This document shows positions 1-12,939 of a stretch of 64,000 nucleotides of DNA, piece after piece. The first letter of the stretch is position 1. The number at the start of each line of letters is the position of its first letter. The DNA is taken from assembly GCA_023974075.1 (NCBI GenBank), contig JAMFTG010000049.1:578501-642500 (forward strand), read 5' to 3'. Source of the DNA: Chaenocephalus aceratus (lineage: Eukaryota; Chordata; Actinopteri; Perciformes; Channichthyidae). The notes beneath the pieces are model-generated. The model was not told where the DNA came from. It saw only the letters and a program-made list of their open reading frames with translations, and ran no database searches. A program made the position numbers and the translations under genes.

Positions 1-392
1 TTCAGAAATTAATTTGAAACTGTATCAAATTAGGCTTCATCAAAGCAGCAACACACTCATGTAAACCAGACAGGTCACAAAATAAAAAATGAGGCAAAGG
101 AAACTCAGCAGAAACTCAGCACAGAGAACTGTCAATGCAAGGAAGCTGCATTGTCCATGGTCCTGAACTACAAATTATAAATGTAACATTTCAGCAATCA
201 GCATTGAAACATGTGCTATTGTAAATATTTTTGCCGACTTACAAATTAGTGAGATACATGTGCCTGTCGGGGGGCGCATCATTTTGTAATCCTTGGTGGC
301 ACTGAGGAGAGGGCCACTCGCAAGTCCTGTTCAACAGAGAGCCGTGACCTCCTGTTGTTCTTCATGTAAATCAGAGTAGAGAACGCCAACTC
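1..392. other. Unassigned AT-rich sequence
   Basis: No coding signature, splice pair, terminal inverted repeat or tandem repeat is recognisable here. It may belong to an old transposon whose diagnostic parts lie left of the window. Confidence 0.4.
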
Positions 393-960
393 CAGAGATG
401 GGGTCGTTACTAAAACAATGTAATATATTACATATTACTTAAAAAAAAAAAAGTAGTAATATATTACACTACTTCGTTACTATCTACATAAAGTAACTCG
501 TTACTTTACTCGCCAAGCACGTACGAACTGCGCATGCGTGAGTGGCAATAACTTTCCTTACCAGCAGGCGGCGGTAGTGTGTATTTGTCATTCAAAACAG
601 GCAACAACCGGAAGACAGAAGAAGAACTACGTGATATAAACAAAACAACAAATAGCGTGTGCGGTAGCTTCACCTTAGCATGTGTTCTTTGCAGGTGTTT
701 GTTGAGGTTTGACGTGGTGTTTCCAGCAGTGGATAACAGCTTCTGGCCTGGACACAGTTTGCACCTCACCGTCACATTCCTGTCTATTCCTCGGACGAAC
801 TCAACATAATGGGCATACCTCCACCCCTCGAAAGTTATCGCTGACTCAGCCATGTTTATGCAGCACTGCACATGGAGATGTGGACGCGCAAGTCGCGCAG
901 ATTACGTACATATAAACCTACAGAGTACTGATATAGTAAATGAAAAAATTATTATTTCTG
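393..960 (-). mobile_element. Internally deleted hAT-type transposon
   Basis: The left end starts CAGAGATGGGGTCGTTACT, followed by AT-rich GTTACT repeats typical of fish hAT termini. A BED-finger start codes inward on the minus strand. The catalytic core and dimerisation domain are missing, so this is a deletion derivative. The right boundary is not resolved. Confidence 0.5.
506..853 (-). pseudogene. hAT transposase N-terminal BED zinc finger (fragment)
   Basis: The frame from the ATG at 853 reads MAESAITFEGWRYAHYVEF and continues into a BED-type finger: a CKLC pair, then SNLNKHLQRTH. Known BED fingers bind DNA at the N-terminus of hAT transposases and ZBED proteins. After the His pair the frame runs into unrelated residues and stops. 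No RNase-H-like catalytic domain is present, so this fragment cannot transpose on its own. Confidence 0.6.
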
Positions 961-964
961 TGTA

Positions 965-1053
965 GTTGTATATTGCAATAATAACGTATGGTTGTCACAA
1001 AATCCCACGGCACACCCGGACTTGCCTCACGGCACACCGTTTGGGAACCACTG
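965..1053 (-). mobile_element. hAT terminus (Charlie/Tip100-like)
   Basis: Read on the minus strand the end is CAGTGGTTCCCAAACGGTG, a common hAT end. It abuts CCCTAGAG (1054-1061). The paralogous repeat near 5660 carries the same CCCTAGAGGGCAATG without the element, so CCCTAGAG is the likely 8-bp target duplication. The partner end was not found. Confidence 0.5.
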
Positions 1054-1554
<501 letters not shown>

Positions 1555-1557
1555 ATG

Positions 1558-1995
1558 GCGAGGAGCCCCGGCCTCTGCGCTGCTACAGCCGCGAGGCTAT
1601 GCTAGGGCTACAATGCGATCGGCCTCCTACGAATACACCAAGCCATCTGTGCTCTTCGTTATTGGATGAAATCCCTCGGGAGCCGCTTAGAAACACCAGG
1701 AAAAAGAGACGAGGAAGGAGGGGAGGCGTTCAGAATACGGCGGAGATTCAGCCGGCCACCACTTCCATCCATCATTCTCACAAACCTGCGCTCATTGAGC
1801 AACAACGTGGACACACTAAGGACATACACAAGGTACTGTCATGAATTTCTCGAGGCCTCTTTATTATGTTTCACGGAAAGTTGGTGCCGATCATACTCAG
1901 TAAAATGTAAAACCTGCAATCCCAACGTAGAAATTCTCAGCATGACGTCAAGACCCTTTTATCTGCCTAGAGAATTCGGGTGTATTTTACATTGA
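1558..1995 (+). pseudogene. LINE ORF2 N-terminal (endonuclease) fragment
   Basis: Two frames joined by shifts read like the start of an APE-type endonuclease in CR1/L2/Rex-like LINEs: a basic stretch, LPSIILTNLRSLSNN, LCFTESWC, then SRPFYLPREFGCIL near 1945-1990. The rest of the endonuclease and the reverse transcriptase are absent. A more complete relative with the same PFYLPREFGC motif starts near 6590. Confidence 0.65.
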
Positions 1996-2069
1996 AACTG
2001 AATCGTATATTGGAATCATAAGCTGCTGTGGCTTGGATTTAATGCTGCAATAATGTCAGCTGGTTGAAA

Positions 2070-2217
2070 TAGCTGTCGGCAGACGGACAGCCAGAAAAAC
2101 GAAACTTAAAGGAACAGTGAACATTATGCATGTCAATTCTGATGTTACGTCAACAGATGGCGCTGTTGGGATGGGATCTGTAATGGAAAAAAGGATTACC
2201 CAACACAAGGCCAATAG
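2070..2217 (-). repeat. ZNF unit A 3'-flanking segment (distal part)
   Basis: Matches sequence downstream of ZNF-B (34225-34370) and ZNF-C (about 50990-51130), including CAGATGGCGCTGTTGGGATG. It is separated from the ZNF-A exon only by the MITE at 2218-3347. Confidence 0.8.
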
Positions 2218-3347
2218 AGAGGCGAAGTCCCTCCCCTTCCGGTGGAGCTCCATGGGACCTTATTTCGAACAAATTATGTATTGAAGTCAATGGAGAGACA
2301 AAGACTATCTTTCGATCCCGTTTGAATTGTGCCACAAATTACACATACGATGTTTGTCAATTTAAAAGATAATTTTGCAAGTAAAAAAAAAAAAAATGGG
2401 TCGTAAAACTGATAACACATTTGTTTGTGTGAAACGCTGAATGAAATATATCTCTGGTCTCGCAGAACAACACACGTCACCAAGATCACTACTGTCTTGT
2501 CAACAAAAAGGATTGACTACCCTCACTATCACCACAATGAAACACGTCCAGAAGAATGTTATGCAAAGCTGCCTGCCTTCCTTTGATTCTCTCTGAACTG
2601 CCTGGTCTTTTAATGTTTAATGTCAACCATTTCTGCAGATAGCGTGAAGTAGAAAAGATCGGCGATCGCCGATGCTAGCGTTAGCATTTCTCCCCCGGGC
2701 TTAAATTGTGTATTATAGAATGATCACACCGGTGACAGTACTCTTCAAAGGGTTCACAAAATATGACTACTACTCTTACTGTTTAACATGTTGGGTTACT
2801 TGATGTTACTTCATGTTAAGGCTAATAAAAATGACACGGCTGTAATGCTAACTAACGTGCTAGCTACTAGCTAGGTAGCTAACTTGATCCAGTCACTCCT
2901 GGTCCTTTCATCAGACGGGAAGCGAAAGAACGAGCAAGACCCATTGCTGGTATGATAACAACCTGGTACTAAGTACATAGGCATCTTGTTAAAGTTATCT
3001 TATCTTAGCCAGCGCCATATAGATAGATTATATCTATATGGCGCTGATCTTAGCTATCTCTTAGTGGAGGAAAACAATTGTGACATAACTTACGCAACTC
3101 TGGGATTAGTAATCTTTGTAGTTGCGTATTTTTCATAGTCTTATATTTCAACAGTTTTACGACGAACTGTGACTTTTTTGACATGGAAATTATTTTTTAA
3201 GATTGACAAACATCATGTGTAATTCATGGCACTATTCAAACGGGATCGAAAGATACGTTTTCTCTATCCATTGACTTCAATACATTATTTTTCCAAAATA
3301 AAGTCCCATGGAGCGGAAGTAGATGGGGGGGGTGACTTCGCCACTCT
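2218..3347. mobile_element. MITE inserted in the ZNF-A 3' flank
   Basis: The ends are long imperfect inverted repeats: AGAGGCGAAGTCC with CTCCATGGGACCTTATTTC on the left, and GGAGCGGAAG with GACTTCGCCACTCT on the right. Similarity continues into ATGTATTGAAGTCAATGG on both sides. ATAG lies on each side (2214-2217, 3348-3351). The paralogous flanks of ZNF-B and ZNF-C read CCAATAGATGGG without interruption, which gives the empty site. There is no transposase, so the element is non-autonomous. Confidence 0.85.
3010..3046. repeat. Perfect 15-bp hairpin
   Basis: The arm CAGCGCCATATAGAT is followed by a 7-nt loop and its exact reverse complement, inside the MITE. The same dyad reads on both strands. 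Confidence 0.9.
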
Positions 3348-3361
3348 ATAGATGGGAATTG

Positions 3362-3367
3362 TTTATT
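3362..3367 (-). terminator. ZNF-A polyadenylation signal
   Basis: AATAAA on the minus strand about 60 nt after the ZNF-A stop codon. The hexamer is conserved in the same context downstream of ZNF-B and ZNF-C, giving a very short 3' UTR. Confidence 0.7.
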
Positions 3368-3424
3368 GTAAACTGTGAAAAAAACAAAATATGCTTAATT
3401 GCGGCTCCGACACTCTTAAAACCA

Positions 3425-4459
<1,035 letters not shown>

Positions 4460-4540
4460 CTAGAACAGACGGACAGAGAAAGAGAGAAAGTCAATCTAAA
4501 AAGCATAAATACACAAGTTAACACATAAAAACTCACTTAA

Positions 4541-5349
4541 AGTGGACCTATCATGCTATATTTAAACAATATATTGTAGGGCCATACCTATATAAAGTAT
4601 ATAAATATAGTTTTTTATTCAAAATACCAAAAAGATCCTGCATTTTAGCCACGCCTCATTTCGCTCCATTTGCTCTTTCCAGCGCTGTTTTTGCATATAA
4701 TAAACAGAAGGGCAACTATGGCAACCATGCAAGGGAAGTCTTCTTCGCTGCTTTTGTTGCAGACTACAGCGCCACTTACAGGCCTGGCATATGTACTACA
4801 GCGTCTCCAGCGCTTTCGAGCAGCAATGGCCGGCCGTGGCCCAACCTCTCATTCCCCTGATGGGTGGAGAGTTGACCAATAGCCGTAGCACCACTTTACT
4901 GACGTCAGTAAAGTGTTCAAATCTGTATCAGTCGGTATCAGATTCGTTGCATTTCCTTTTTTAGAGATTTGGGTATGGAGGAAAATAGAAAGGGTTGTGT
5001 TTTCTGACACTTGGTGAGTTCCCTGGAACACCGGGGACACATGTTCATGTATAAAAGACGTACTAAAGTGCATTTTGCATGATAGGTCCCCTTTAGAGAT
5101 GTTTTTTTTCTTTTTCTTTCTATAAAACATTTTTTATTTAATGTTACAAAACAAAAATGACCATGTTCACGTCAAGATAGCTGAATTCATCGCGTTGGAT
5201 GACCAGCCGTTATCTGTTACCTTTTTTTTCTCTTAATGCATTGCATAAAGATCGGATCGGGAAAAATCGGTATCGGCAGATTGTCAAAATCAAATGATCG
5301 GAATCGGATCGGGAGCAAAAAAAGGTGATCGGGACATCCCTAGTCCCCT
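4541..5349. mobile_element. TTAA-target MITE in the ZNF-A intron
   Basis: The left end is AGTGGACCTATCATGC and the right end is its near-complement GCATGATAGGTCCCCT. TTAA flanks both (4537-4540, 5350-5353). The paralogous ZNF-B intron (about 33290) has one uninterrupted TTAA here. TTAA duplication suggests mobilisation by a piggyBac-like or other TTAA-specific transposase, which is not encoded. Its interior (4690-4830) resembles 35760-35870 and 49510-49640. Confidence 0.85.
5094..5342. mobile_element. Short hAT element nested in the TTAA MITE
   Basis: The ends TAGAGATGT and ACATCCCTA form inverted repeats. The 8-bp target GTCCCCTT is duplicated exactly at 5086-5093 and 5343-5350. The right half has the GATCGG-rich run seen at many fish hAT ends. 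It splits the right end of the older MITE and encodes no protein. Confidence 0.88.
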
Positions 5350-5657
5350 TTAATATAAACCTTGAGTTAACAAAATACTACTTATCAACTGTTTGTGTTT
5401 ATTATATTTGATACAGTAATACAGCAATATTCTAACCAAAGTATATACCAGAGGTGGGGGACTCGAGTCACATGACTTGACTCGAGTCTAATGAGTTGAC
5501 TTGCCTTTGGACTTGAGACTTGCTTGACTAACATTGATAAAAGACTCGACTTGACTTTGACTTGGTATTCATGACTTGAGACTTAGGCTTGAGACAGATG
5601 ACTCGAAAGGACTTTACTTTTTAAAATAAAATATTTGCATTTGTTTTTGTATTGTAC

Positions 5658-6436
<779 letters not shown>

Positions 6437-6589
6437 ATCAGGATTTCGTAGGACTTGACTTGCTTGACTCTCACCCCAGTAACTTGAGACTTGCACATGT
6501 ATGACTTACTCCCACCTCTGGTATACAGGAGACAGAGGGAGACGGCATCCTGTCACTGCGAGTCTCAGTATGCTCCGTTCCTCTTGTGT

Positions 6590-7695
6590 TTTGTTTTTTT
6601 ACCAAAGTAGAAATTCTCGGCATGACGTCAAGACCCTTTTATCTGCCTCGAGAATTTGGGTGTATTTTACTGTTTGTTGTTTACGTGCCTCCCAGCGGCA
6701 GAGGACACTGTGTTCACGAGCTGCAACTCAGCCACCCCGATGCACCGGCAATAGTGCTCGGGACATGAAGCAATGTCGCCTGGAGACGGTGTTACCTGGG
6801 TTCCAGCAGTGTGTTAGGGATCACAGCAGGAAAGACACTATCCTGGACAAATGCTTTGTTAATGATAAAGGAGCCTATGTGTCTAAATACAGAACACCAA
6901 TACTGAACTCTGATCATAATGTTGTGAATATGATACCAGTGGATAAGACCAAACTCAAGGGAACCAGAAAATAAAGTAATAAGGACATGGACAAATGAAA
7001 GTAGGGAGCAGTTGAAAGCCTGTTTTGATTGGACAGATTGGGAAATTGTTCAGGAAGGTTCACCAGATGAAATAACTACTGTTACCAATGACTATATTAA
7101 CTTCTGTGTTCCCACTAAAGAAATACAAATCTATCCAAGTAATAAATCATATGTGACTAAGGACATTACAATAAGTTATAAAAACCAGGAAAATAGCTTT
7201 CAAAAACAAAGACTATGGAGCACTTGAACAGACAGAGAGAGAACTGAAAGTCAAATTGAGGGAATCAAAACACACAGAGAGCTTTTGGGAAATGCTTTTA
7301 AAGCCAAAGACCCCAAAAAAGTGTGGGACACCATGAGAACTGTGACAGGAATGACCTCTTCAGCTAAACCTATTGTGACGGACAAGACATACTTGATCCA
7401 TACCAATGTGCCTATAAGCAAGGGGGTGGTACTGCTGCTGCTCTGGTTCACATCATCACTAAACATTTAGATAAACGTCACACCTATGCAAGAGCCCTCT
7501 TCCTAGACTTCTCAGCAGCAACACAATACAAGCAGACATCTTGGTGTCAAGAATGGCCAAAATGGAAGTAAATCCATACCTGATTTACTGGTATGTCGCT
7601 TTCCTCACCAGGAGAGAGCAACTTGACCAAACCCGGTCATCTGCCATCACAACCAATGTAGGAGCCCCAGGGCTGCGGGAGTTCAGCTGTGCTCT
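6590..7695 (+). pseudogene. Degenerate LINE (CR1/L2/Rex-like), endonuclease to early RT
   Basis: Pieces in several frames follow LINE ORF2 order. The endonuclease motifs are SRPFYLPREFGC, VVYVPPSG, LPGFQQCV and the end motif NSDHNVV. A linker ending FKAKDPKKVWDTMRTVTG follows, then early reverse transcriptase: YARALFLDFSAA and SRMAKMEVNPYLIYW. Stops and frameshifts are frequent, and the catalytic YxDD region is absent. It ends near 7695, where sequence of another LINE begins. Confidence 0.7.
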
Positions 7696-7699
7696 CAGC

Positions 7700-7858
7700 T
7701 TCTTTTAGCTTCTTTTGATGACTTTACTGAACTGCTGTCTATAGTGTGATTTGACTTTGACCGTCTAGTCATTGTTGGTGATTTTAACATCCATGTTGAC
7801 AACCCCCAGGACAGAGGGGCTAAAGAACTGTTTTGTGTTCTTGATAGCTATGGTGGGG
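7700..7858 (+). pseudogene. Outer LINE, segment 1 (endonuclease)
   Basis: Encodes FDRLVIVGDFNIHVDNP and KELFCVLDSYG, the GDFN(I/V)H region of an L2-like endonuclease. The same protein context continues at 9241, after a 1.4-kb inserted LINE. Confidence 0.7.
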
Positions 7859-9240
7859 ACCCTCTCATGACATCCAACTATAGGCCCATCAGTATCTTAC
7901 CCATAGCATCCAAGGTATTTGAGAAATTGATTGCCAAACAAATCATCAATCATCTCAACAACAGCTCCTTTCCACTGCATCCAATGCAATTTGGATTCAG
8001 GGCTAATCACTCAACAGAAACAGCGACATGCTTCTTCATGGCGAAAGATAAGGCATCAATGGACAGGGGTGGGGTTGCGGGGGCCGTGTTCCTTGACTTA
8101 CAGAAAGCTTTTGACACTGTTAATCACAACATCTTATTGCAAAAAATACTCAACTTACATGTTTCTATAGAATTCACCAACCTCTTTAATTTGTATCTTT
8201 CATCCCGCTCCCAATGTGTTCAAATTGAGAACCATAAGTCTAGTGTTTGTCAACTGGAGTACCACAGGGCTCTGTATGGGGCCCAATCCTGTTTAGTATG
8301 TACATAAATGATCTGCCTTCTGTGTGTGGAGAATGTGATATATTAATGTATGCTGATGACAGTTGTTTCAAGTACAAGTACTGAGGAGTACATATTGACA
8401 CAAACCTCAATTTCAAAACCCATATCAAAAAGGTCTGCAATAAAGTAAAGTGCAATCTGTCAAATTACAGATACATTAGAAACTTCCTATCATCTGCAGC
8501 AGCTAAGCTATACCTTCACTCCATGGTCCTCTCCCACATCAGCTACTGTCTGATCAGCTGGTCTGATGCTCACTCTGCAGCTCTAAGGCCACTGGAATCA
8601 CTGTATAAACCAGCACTCAGAACACAAAGCCATTCCGGTATCATCATTGTCACATTGTTAAAAAGTATAATCTGTTCAGCTGGGAAATCTCATGGTTTAC
8701 AAAAACATCTTCTTAGTTTATAAGACCACTCTTGGGTTGGCTCCTCCTCCTCTGGCTGCATCAGCCTAAAGCCCACCTCAACCAGGGCTACTCGAGGTGC
8801 GGCTAGGGGAGACGCACCATCCCATTTAGGAAGAGCGCATTCAGCCAGGCTGTCTTTCATTCCACGCATCCCATCAATGGAATTCAATACCTCAACCAAT
8901 GAGAGTCCTCATCCTACTACACATTCAAGCACAGTGTTACAAAGTGGCTCATTGATAACCAACAGTGTCAGCACTGATGTGTGGGTGTAGGTGTGTGTAT
9001 GAGTGCGTATTGTACATTTTGTATTTATTATCATGACTTGCTCTCATCTGTATTCAGTGATGTCATCTATTGTAAATATGTACAATGGTATAACAATGTC
9101 GTGGTATTTTTATTGTTGCTTTTAGGATGTCACCATCTGGCAAAGGGACTATCGGTGAAAACTAGCCTGTTGGCTAATCGAGTACTTTTACATGTTTTTA
9201 ATATGTTGCTTAATGAACACTGTCCCTTGTTTTAAATAGA
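7859..9240 (+). pseudogene. Inserted LINE: reverse transcriptase, C-terminus and 3' UTR
   Basis: A non-LTR reverse transcriptase with motifs in order: SNYRPISILP, FGFRANHSTE, FLDLQKAFDTVNH (about 8090-8125) and catalytic MYADDS (about 8348-8365, other frame). C-terminal LINE sequence follows to about 8960, then a 3' UTR. The 5' part is missing, as in target-primed insertion with 5' truncation. Frameshifts near 8270 and 8690 make it inactive. It interrupts the outer LINE. Confidence 0.75.
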
Positions 9241-9318
9241 TCAATTCAATGGACTGACTCAGCATGTGACGGAGCCCACGCACAGCCAGGGGCACACTCT
9301 GGACTTGATGATCTCAAA
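9241..9318 (+). pseudogene. Outer LINE, segment 2 (endonuclease end)
   Basis: Reads NQFNGLTQHVTEPTHSQGH then TLDLMISKGL, which follows the GDFN motif in L2-like endonucleases. It continues the frame left at 7858 and is interrupted again at 9319. Confidence 0.7.
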
Positions 9319-9465
9319 GGGTCTTATAGACAGACATACTTTATTGTCATTTCAACAAGACAAAGAGTGTACTATTAAAACTAAATGTTGACAGGAAGAG
9401 GACAATATAAAAACTTGCTAAAATTGTACATATAAATAAATAATAGTGTGTTTAGATGAAAGCCC
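9319..9465 (-). mobile_element. LINE 3'-end fragment
   Basis: On the minus strand it ends TGACAATAAAGTATGTCTGT. It matches the 3' UTR of the LINE at 10488-11214, so it is a short, strongly 5'-truncated copy of the same family. Confidence 0.65.
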
Positions 9466-9544
9466 GGTGGCGATCTGTTCATCTGTTACACTGATTATAC
9501 AGTAAAGCCATCGAAAATAATATGATGTACAGTACAACCTCTGA

Positions 9545-9835
9545 CCAGTGGCGTAGCTGTGGGTGGGCCCGGGTGGGCCTGGGCCCACCAACATGCACGT
9601 CTGGCCCACCCACAGCCACTCAGCGCTTCATAGCGCAGAGCCGGGAAGCCCAGAAGGAAGTGCCACAAACTGCAGTTCATCTAGTGGCCGACAGGGGATG
9701 GATGCAAAAAGGAGCAATTCCCATAGACCCCATGTTAAAATGCCCAACTTTACAGCAGAAATAAACATGTTTCTAGCCTGGATCCAATAAAACTTATTCT
9801 GGATATAGTTAGATTCCACCTTCATGACAATGGAA
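9545..9835. repeat. Dispersed DNA-transposon-like repeat (CAGTGGCGTAGC end)
   Basis: Begins CAGTGGCGTAGCTGTGGG with GGGCCCACC-rich sequence, a common hAT-like end. Its right part, from about 9610, matches 41360-41590 in inverted orientation. No transposase is seen. Confidence 0.6.
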
Positions 9836-9968
9836 TAGGGAGTGCATTTTTTTACCGTGAGTTTTTATAGTAAATAAAGTAACTTTTGCCGTGAGTGAAT
9901 GAGCGAGGGAGCGGGGCAGTTTACACACACGCAGCTGCTACATGCAGCAACACACACACACGGAGGAG

Positions 9969-10250
9969 ATGGCGGAGAGAACGCGCTCCGAGCTGTGGTT
10001 AAACTATAGCCGTGTCGATGTGGACAATACTCGTTACCAAAAGTGGAATAAGAGTTTAGCATGTGAGGGCGGTAACACGAGCAATTTGTCTAAACATTTA
10101 TCAAAAGTGCTCCACATCCAGACGGAGGAATGCACCGGGTTCCACTGTCTTTCTAGCAGCTCTGTAGCCCCGTCCACGAGTAACTTTCCACGTCAGGTGT
10201 TATGTATGCTAGCAGCAACACACGGAGCTAACTACATTATACAAACATAA
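9969..10250 (+). pseudogene. hAT/ZBED transposase N-terminal fragment with damaged BED finger
   Basis: Starts MAERTRSELWLNYSRVDVD and then follows a BED-finger pattern ending GGNTSNLSKHL. The second metal-binding Cys is Trp (YQKWNKSL), so the finger should not fold. The frame ends after about 93 residues without a catalytic domain. The 3' remainder to about 10480, with repeated GATCGATAAG-like sequence, looks like the hAT 3' end. Confidence 0.6.
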
Positions 10251-10487
10251 TGATTAGAGGTAACGGAGTTATTTATTTTGTTAAAGTTTCAGCTATTCTG
10301 TTTACAGTTCTGTCATCAGATTATTTAATACCATTTGTTAAAACACTGTTGTTTCTTTTGATGTGAAATATTATTTATTTAATTGAAATAAAAAGCAATG
10401 TTAGTTTTGTTCACAATTTGTTAGTTGACCTTATTTTTGTCTCCAAAAGAACCGATAAAAGTAATGTTAAAGGACCGGATCGATAAG

Positions 10488-11214
10488 ACATAGACATAGA
10501 CATACTTTATTGTCATTTCAACGAGACACAGAGTGTACTATTAAAACGACATGTCGTTGTACTGGCTGCAGGAACAGGACAATATAACAACTTGCTAAAA
10601 TTGTACATATAAATAAATAATTGTGACGTGGTGCTGATCAAATTAAAGATAAAGTGTGCGTTTAAAATATAAAGACTTACGATACATATAAATAAGATAG
10701 ACATACTATATAACAAATATGTGCTCTTTACACAGTGTAATGTAATCTTTATGTTACTGGTCTACTTGCTGTTCAGCAGTCTGATGGCTTGGGGAAAAAG
10801 CTATTGCAGAATCTGCTGTTCTGCTCTTAATGCTGCGGAGCCTCTTGCCGGAGGGCAGCAGGGAGAACAGAGCATAGTGAGGGTGAGTGGGGTCTGAAAA
10901 AATGTTCTGGGCTTTTGTCAGGCAGCGTTTCTGAGCGGTGTCTCTGATGGGAGGGAGAGAAACTCCGATGATCTTCTCTGCTGTCCTGACCACTCTCTGC
11001 AGAGAATTCCAGTTTTTGGCGTTGCAGTCTCTCGACCAGATGGACATGCCGCTGGTCAGCACACTCTCTATGGTGAGGGTAGAACGTGGTGAGGATGGGA
11101 GGGGGGAGCTGTACTCTTCTCAACCTGTGCAGGAAGTGGAGGCGCTGCTGTGCCCTCTTAAATAGTGATGTAGTGTAAGTGGACCAGGTCAGACTGCTTG
11201 TGATAACAACAGGA
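10488..11214 (-). pseudogene. LINE C-terminus and 3' UTR (CR1/L2/Rex-like)
   Basis: Minus-strand frames read SSLTWSTYTTSLFKRAQQR, LHFLHRLRR, then LQRVVRTAEKIIGVSLPPI and HYALFSLLPSGKRLRSI. This is the characteristic C-terminal end of a fish non-LTR element, split by a frameshift. A long 3' UTR ends in short ATAGACAT repeats at 10488. It lies antisense inside the outer L2-like LINE. Confidence 0.75.
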
Positions 11215-12050
11215 GGTGCTGTCTGTATAGATGCCATTGCTCCAACTAGGGTAAAGGAAGTGACTGGCAAGAAAAGACCTCCATGGAGAAAGGCCATGAC
11301 CGTGAGAGCAGAAAAAAGAGAGTGTCGAAAAACTGAACGGAGGAGGAGAAAAACAAATCTCCAGGTTCACTTTGAAATCTATAAAGAGAGACTTGGCTTT
11401 TATCATTTGGAATTGTAAATTGCACGACAGTCTTTCTTCTCCGACATCATTACCAAAAACAATGCACGTGCCTTGTTTGCTACCGTGGACAGACTAACTA
11501 ACCCCCCAGTGTCAGTATCCCCCCACTCAGAACACCAGACCAGCAGTCAGTGCCTCTGCATCAGGAACAGCAGATGTGTTGTCTCCGTGTCCACCTAACA
11601 TCAATTCAGACACCATGACACAGTTCCATCAGATTAATGATAGAAACCTGGAGGACATTATTCAACTTCTGAAGTCCTCCTCCTGCTGCCTTGATATTAT
11701 TCCAACAGGGGTTTTCAAAGATGCTTTTCCTTGCATGGCCTCAGATCTACTTCACATAGTAAACAAGTCTCTTCACTCAGGTGTTTTTCCACAGGCCCTG
11801 AAAACTGCAGTCATTAAACCGCTCTTAAAAAAGAATAATCTAGACGCTTCAGTAATGACCAATTACAGGCCCATATCAAACCTCCCATTTCTAGGTACGA
11901 TCATTGAACAAGTAGTTTTTAAACAGTTGAGTAATTTCTTGCATGTAAATAACTGTTTGGATGTGTTCCAGTCAGGCTTTCGTCCAAACCACAGCACTGA
12001 GACTGCTCTTGGAAAGGTCTTCAATGACATCCACTTATGGCGCATTTCCA
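11215..12050 (+). pseudogene. Outer LINE, segment 3 (linker and RT N-terminus)
   Basis: Continues the outer element: DAIAPTRVKEVTGKKRPPW, then a linker (ALFATVDRLTNPPVSV), then an open stretch from 11576. RT motifs there include SSSCCLDIIPTGVFKD, ALKTAVIKPLLKKNNLD, NYRPISNLPFLG and SGFRPNHSTETAL. The frame is lost at about 12050, before the catalytic YADD motif, where unrelated repeat DNA starts. Confidence 0.75.
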
Positions 12051-12199
12051 CTGCAGGGCCTCGCACGGCTTAGCACGGTATAGTTAGGCCTTGGTAGGCC
12101 AGGCTCACTTTATGCTGCGTTTCCAATACAGTTTAGGAACTGGGGCAGTAACTATAGTAACGCAGTGTAGGCGGAGCCGTGACGTCATCTTCAAAGTGT

Positions 12200-12783
12200 G
12201 TCGCTACCCGATCTGCAGCCCTGCCCCATCTGCAGTGCGCATGTGCGAGATGGTCCGCCATATTTGACAACTCCATACGGCAACTCTAATGGGACATTTG
12301 ACACAGTGGCGTTTGGCAAAGCAGAAAAAGAACACTCAAAAAACCCGACAATATTAATCTGAACGAGAGAGACGAGTTATTGTTATTACAACGTGACTTC
12401 ACTATTATTGAGCAACTCCTTTTGTTGGGTCATTTTATTGGGTTAAGTGCATTGTCAGAATAAGTGAGAAATGGATGTAACTTCTGTTGGACAGCCATCA
12501 TACATGCTGAAGACATATTGACTGAATGTATGCAATATGTATGGCATTCATAATTTATATCTAATTACATTAACTGTGAATGTCCGTCATATTATTTCAA
12601 ATCACAAAATATTTTAATAAAGATATTTGAGACGTTTATGACTCGCGCATGCACGATGCAAATCGGGCAGCCGTCTAGACGTCAAATGTCCTATTAGAGT
12701 TGCCGTATGGAGTTGTCAAATATGACGGACCTTCTCGCACATGCGCACTGCAGATAGGGCAGGGCTGCAGATCGGGTAGTGAC
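12200..12783. mobile_element. MITE with about 105-bp terminal inverted repeats, copy 1
   Basis: The arms at 12200-12304 and 12679-12783 are near-perfect reverse complements starting CTACCCGATCTGCAGCC. Relatives lie at 31893-32490 and (end-truncated) 44596-44843. No coding sequence; it lies in the ZNF-A intron. Confidence 0.85.
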
Positions 12784-12939
12784 AATGTGAACCACAAAAC
12801 CAACATCAGCCGTTAGCTGTTAGCCCTCAGAGCTCACAGCTCCTCATATCTGTTCAGAAACTAGACAGAAGTTAAACAAGTACAAACCACAGACTGTCCG
12901 TGTCATGGCGAATACAGTCGCTGCTTTATTTATGTCTGT

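Noticed and set aside
4670..4882. 70-codon plus-strand frame in the ZNF-A intron
   Set aside because: Lies wholly inside the TTAA MITE; similar frames at 35771 and 49368 contain different shifts, so no coding constraint is seen.
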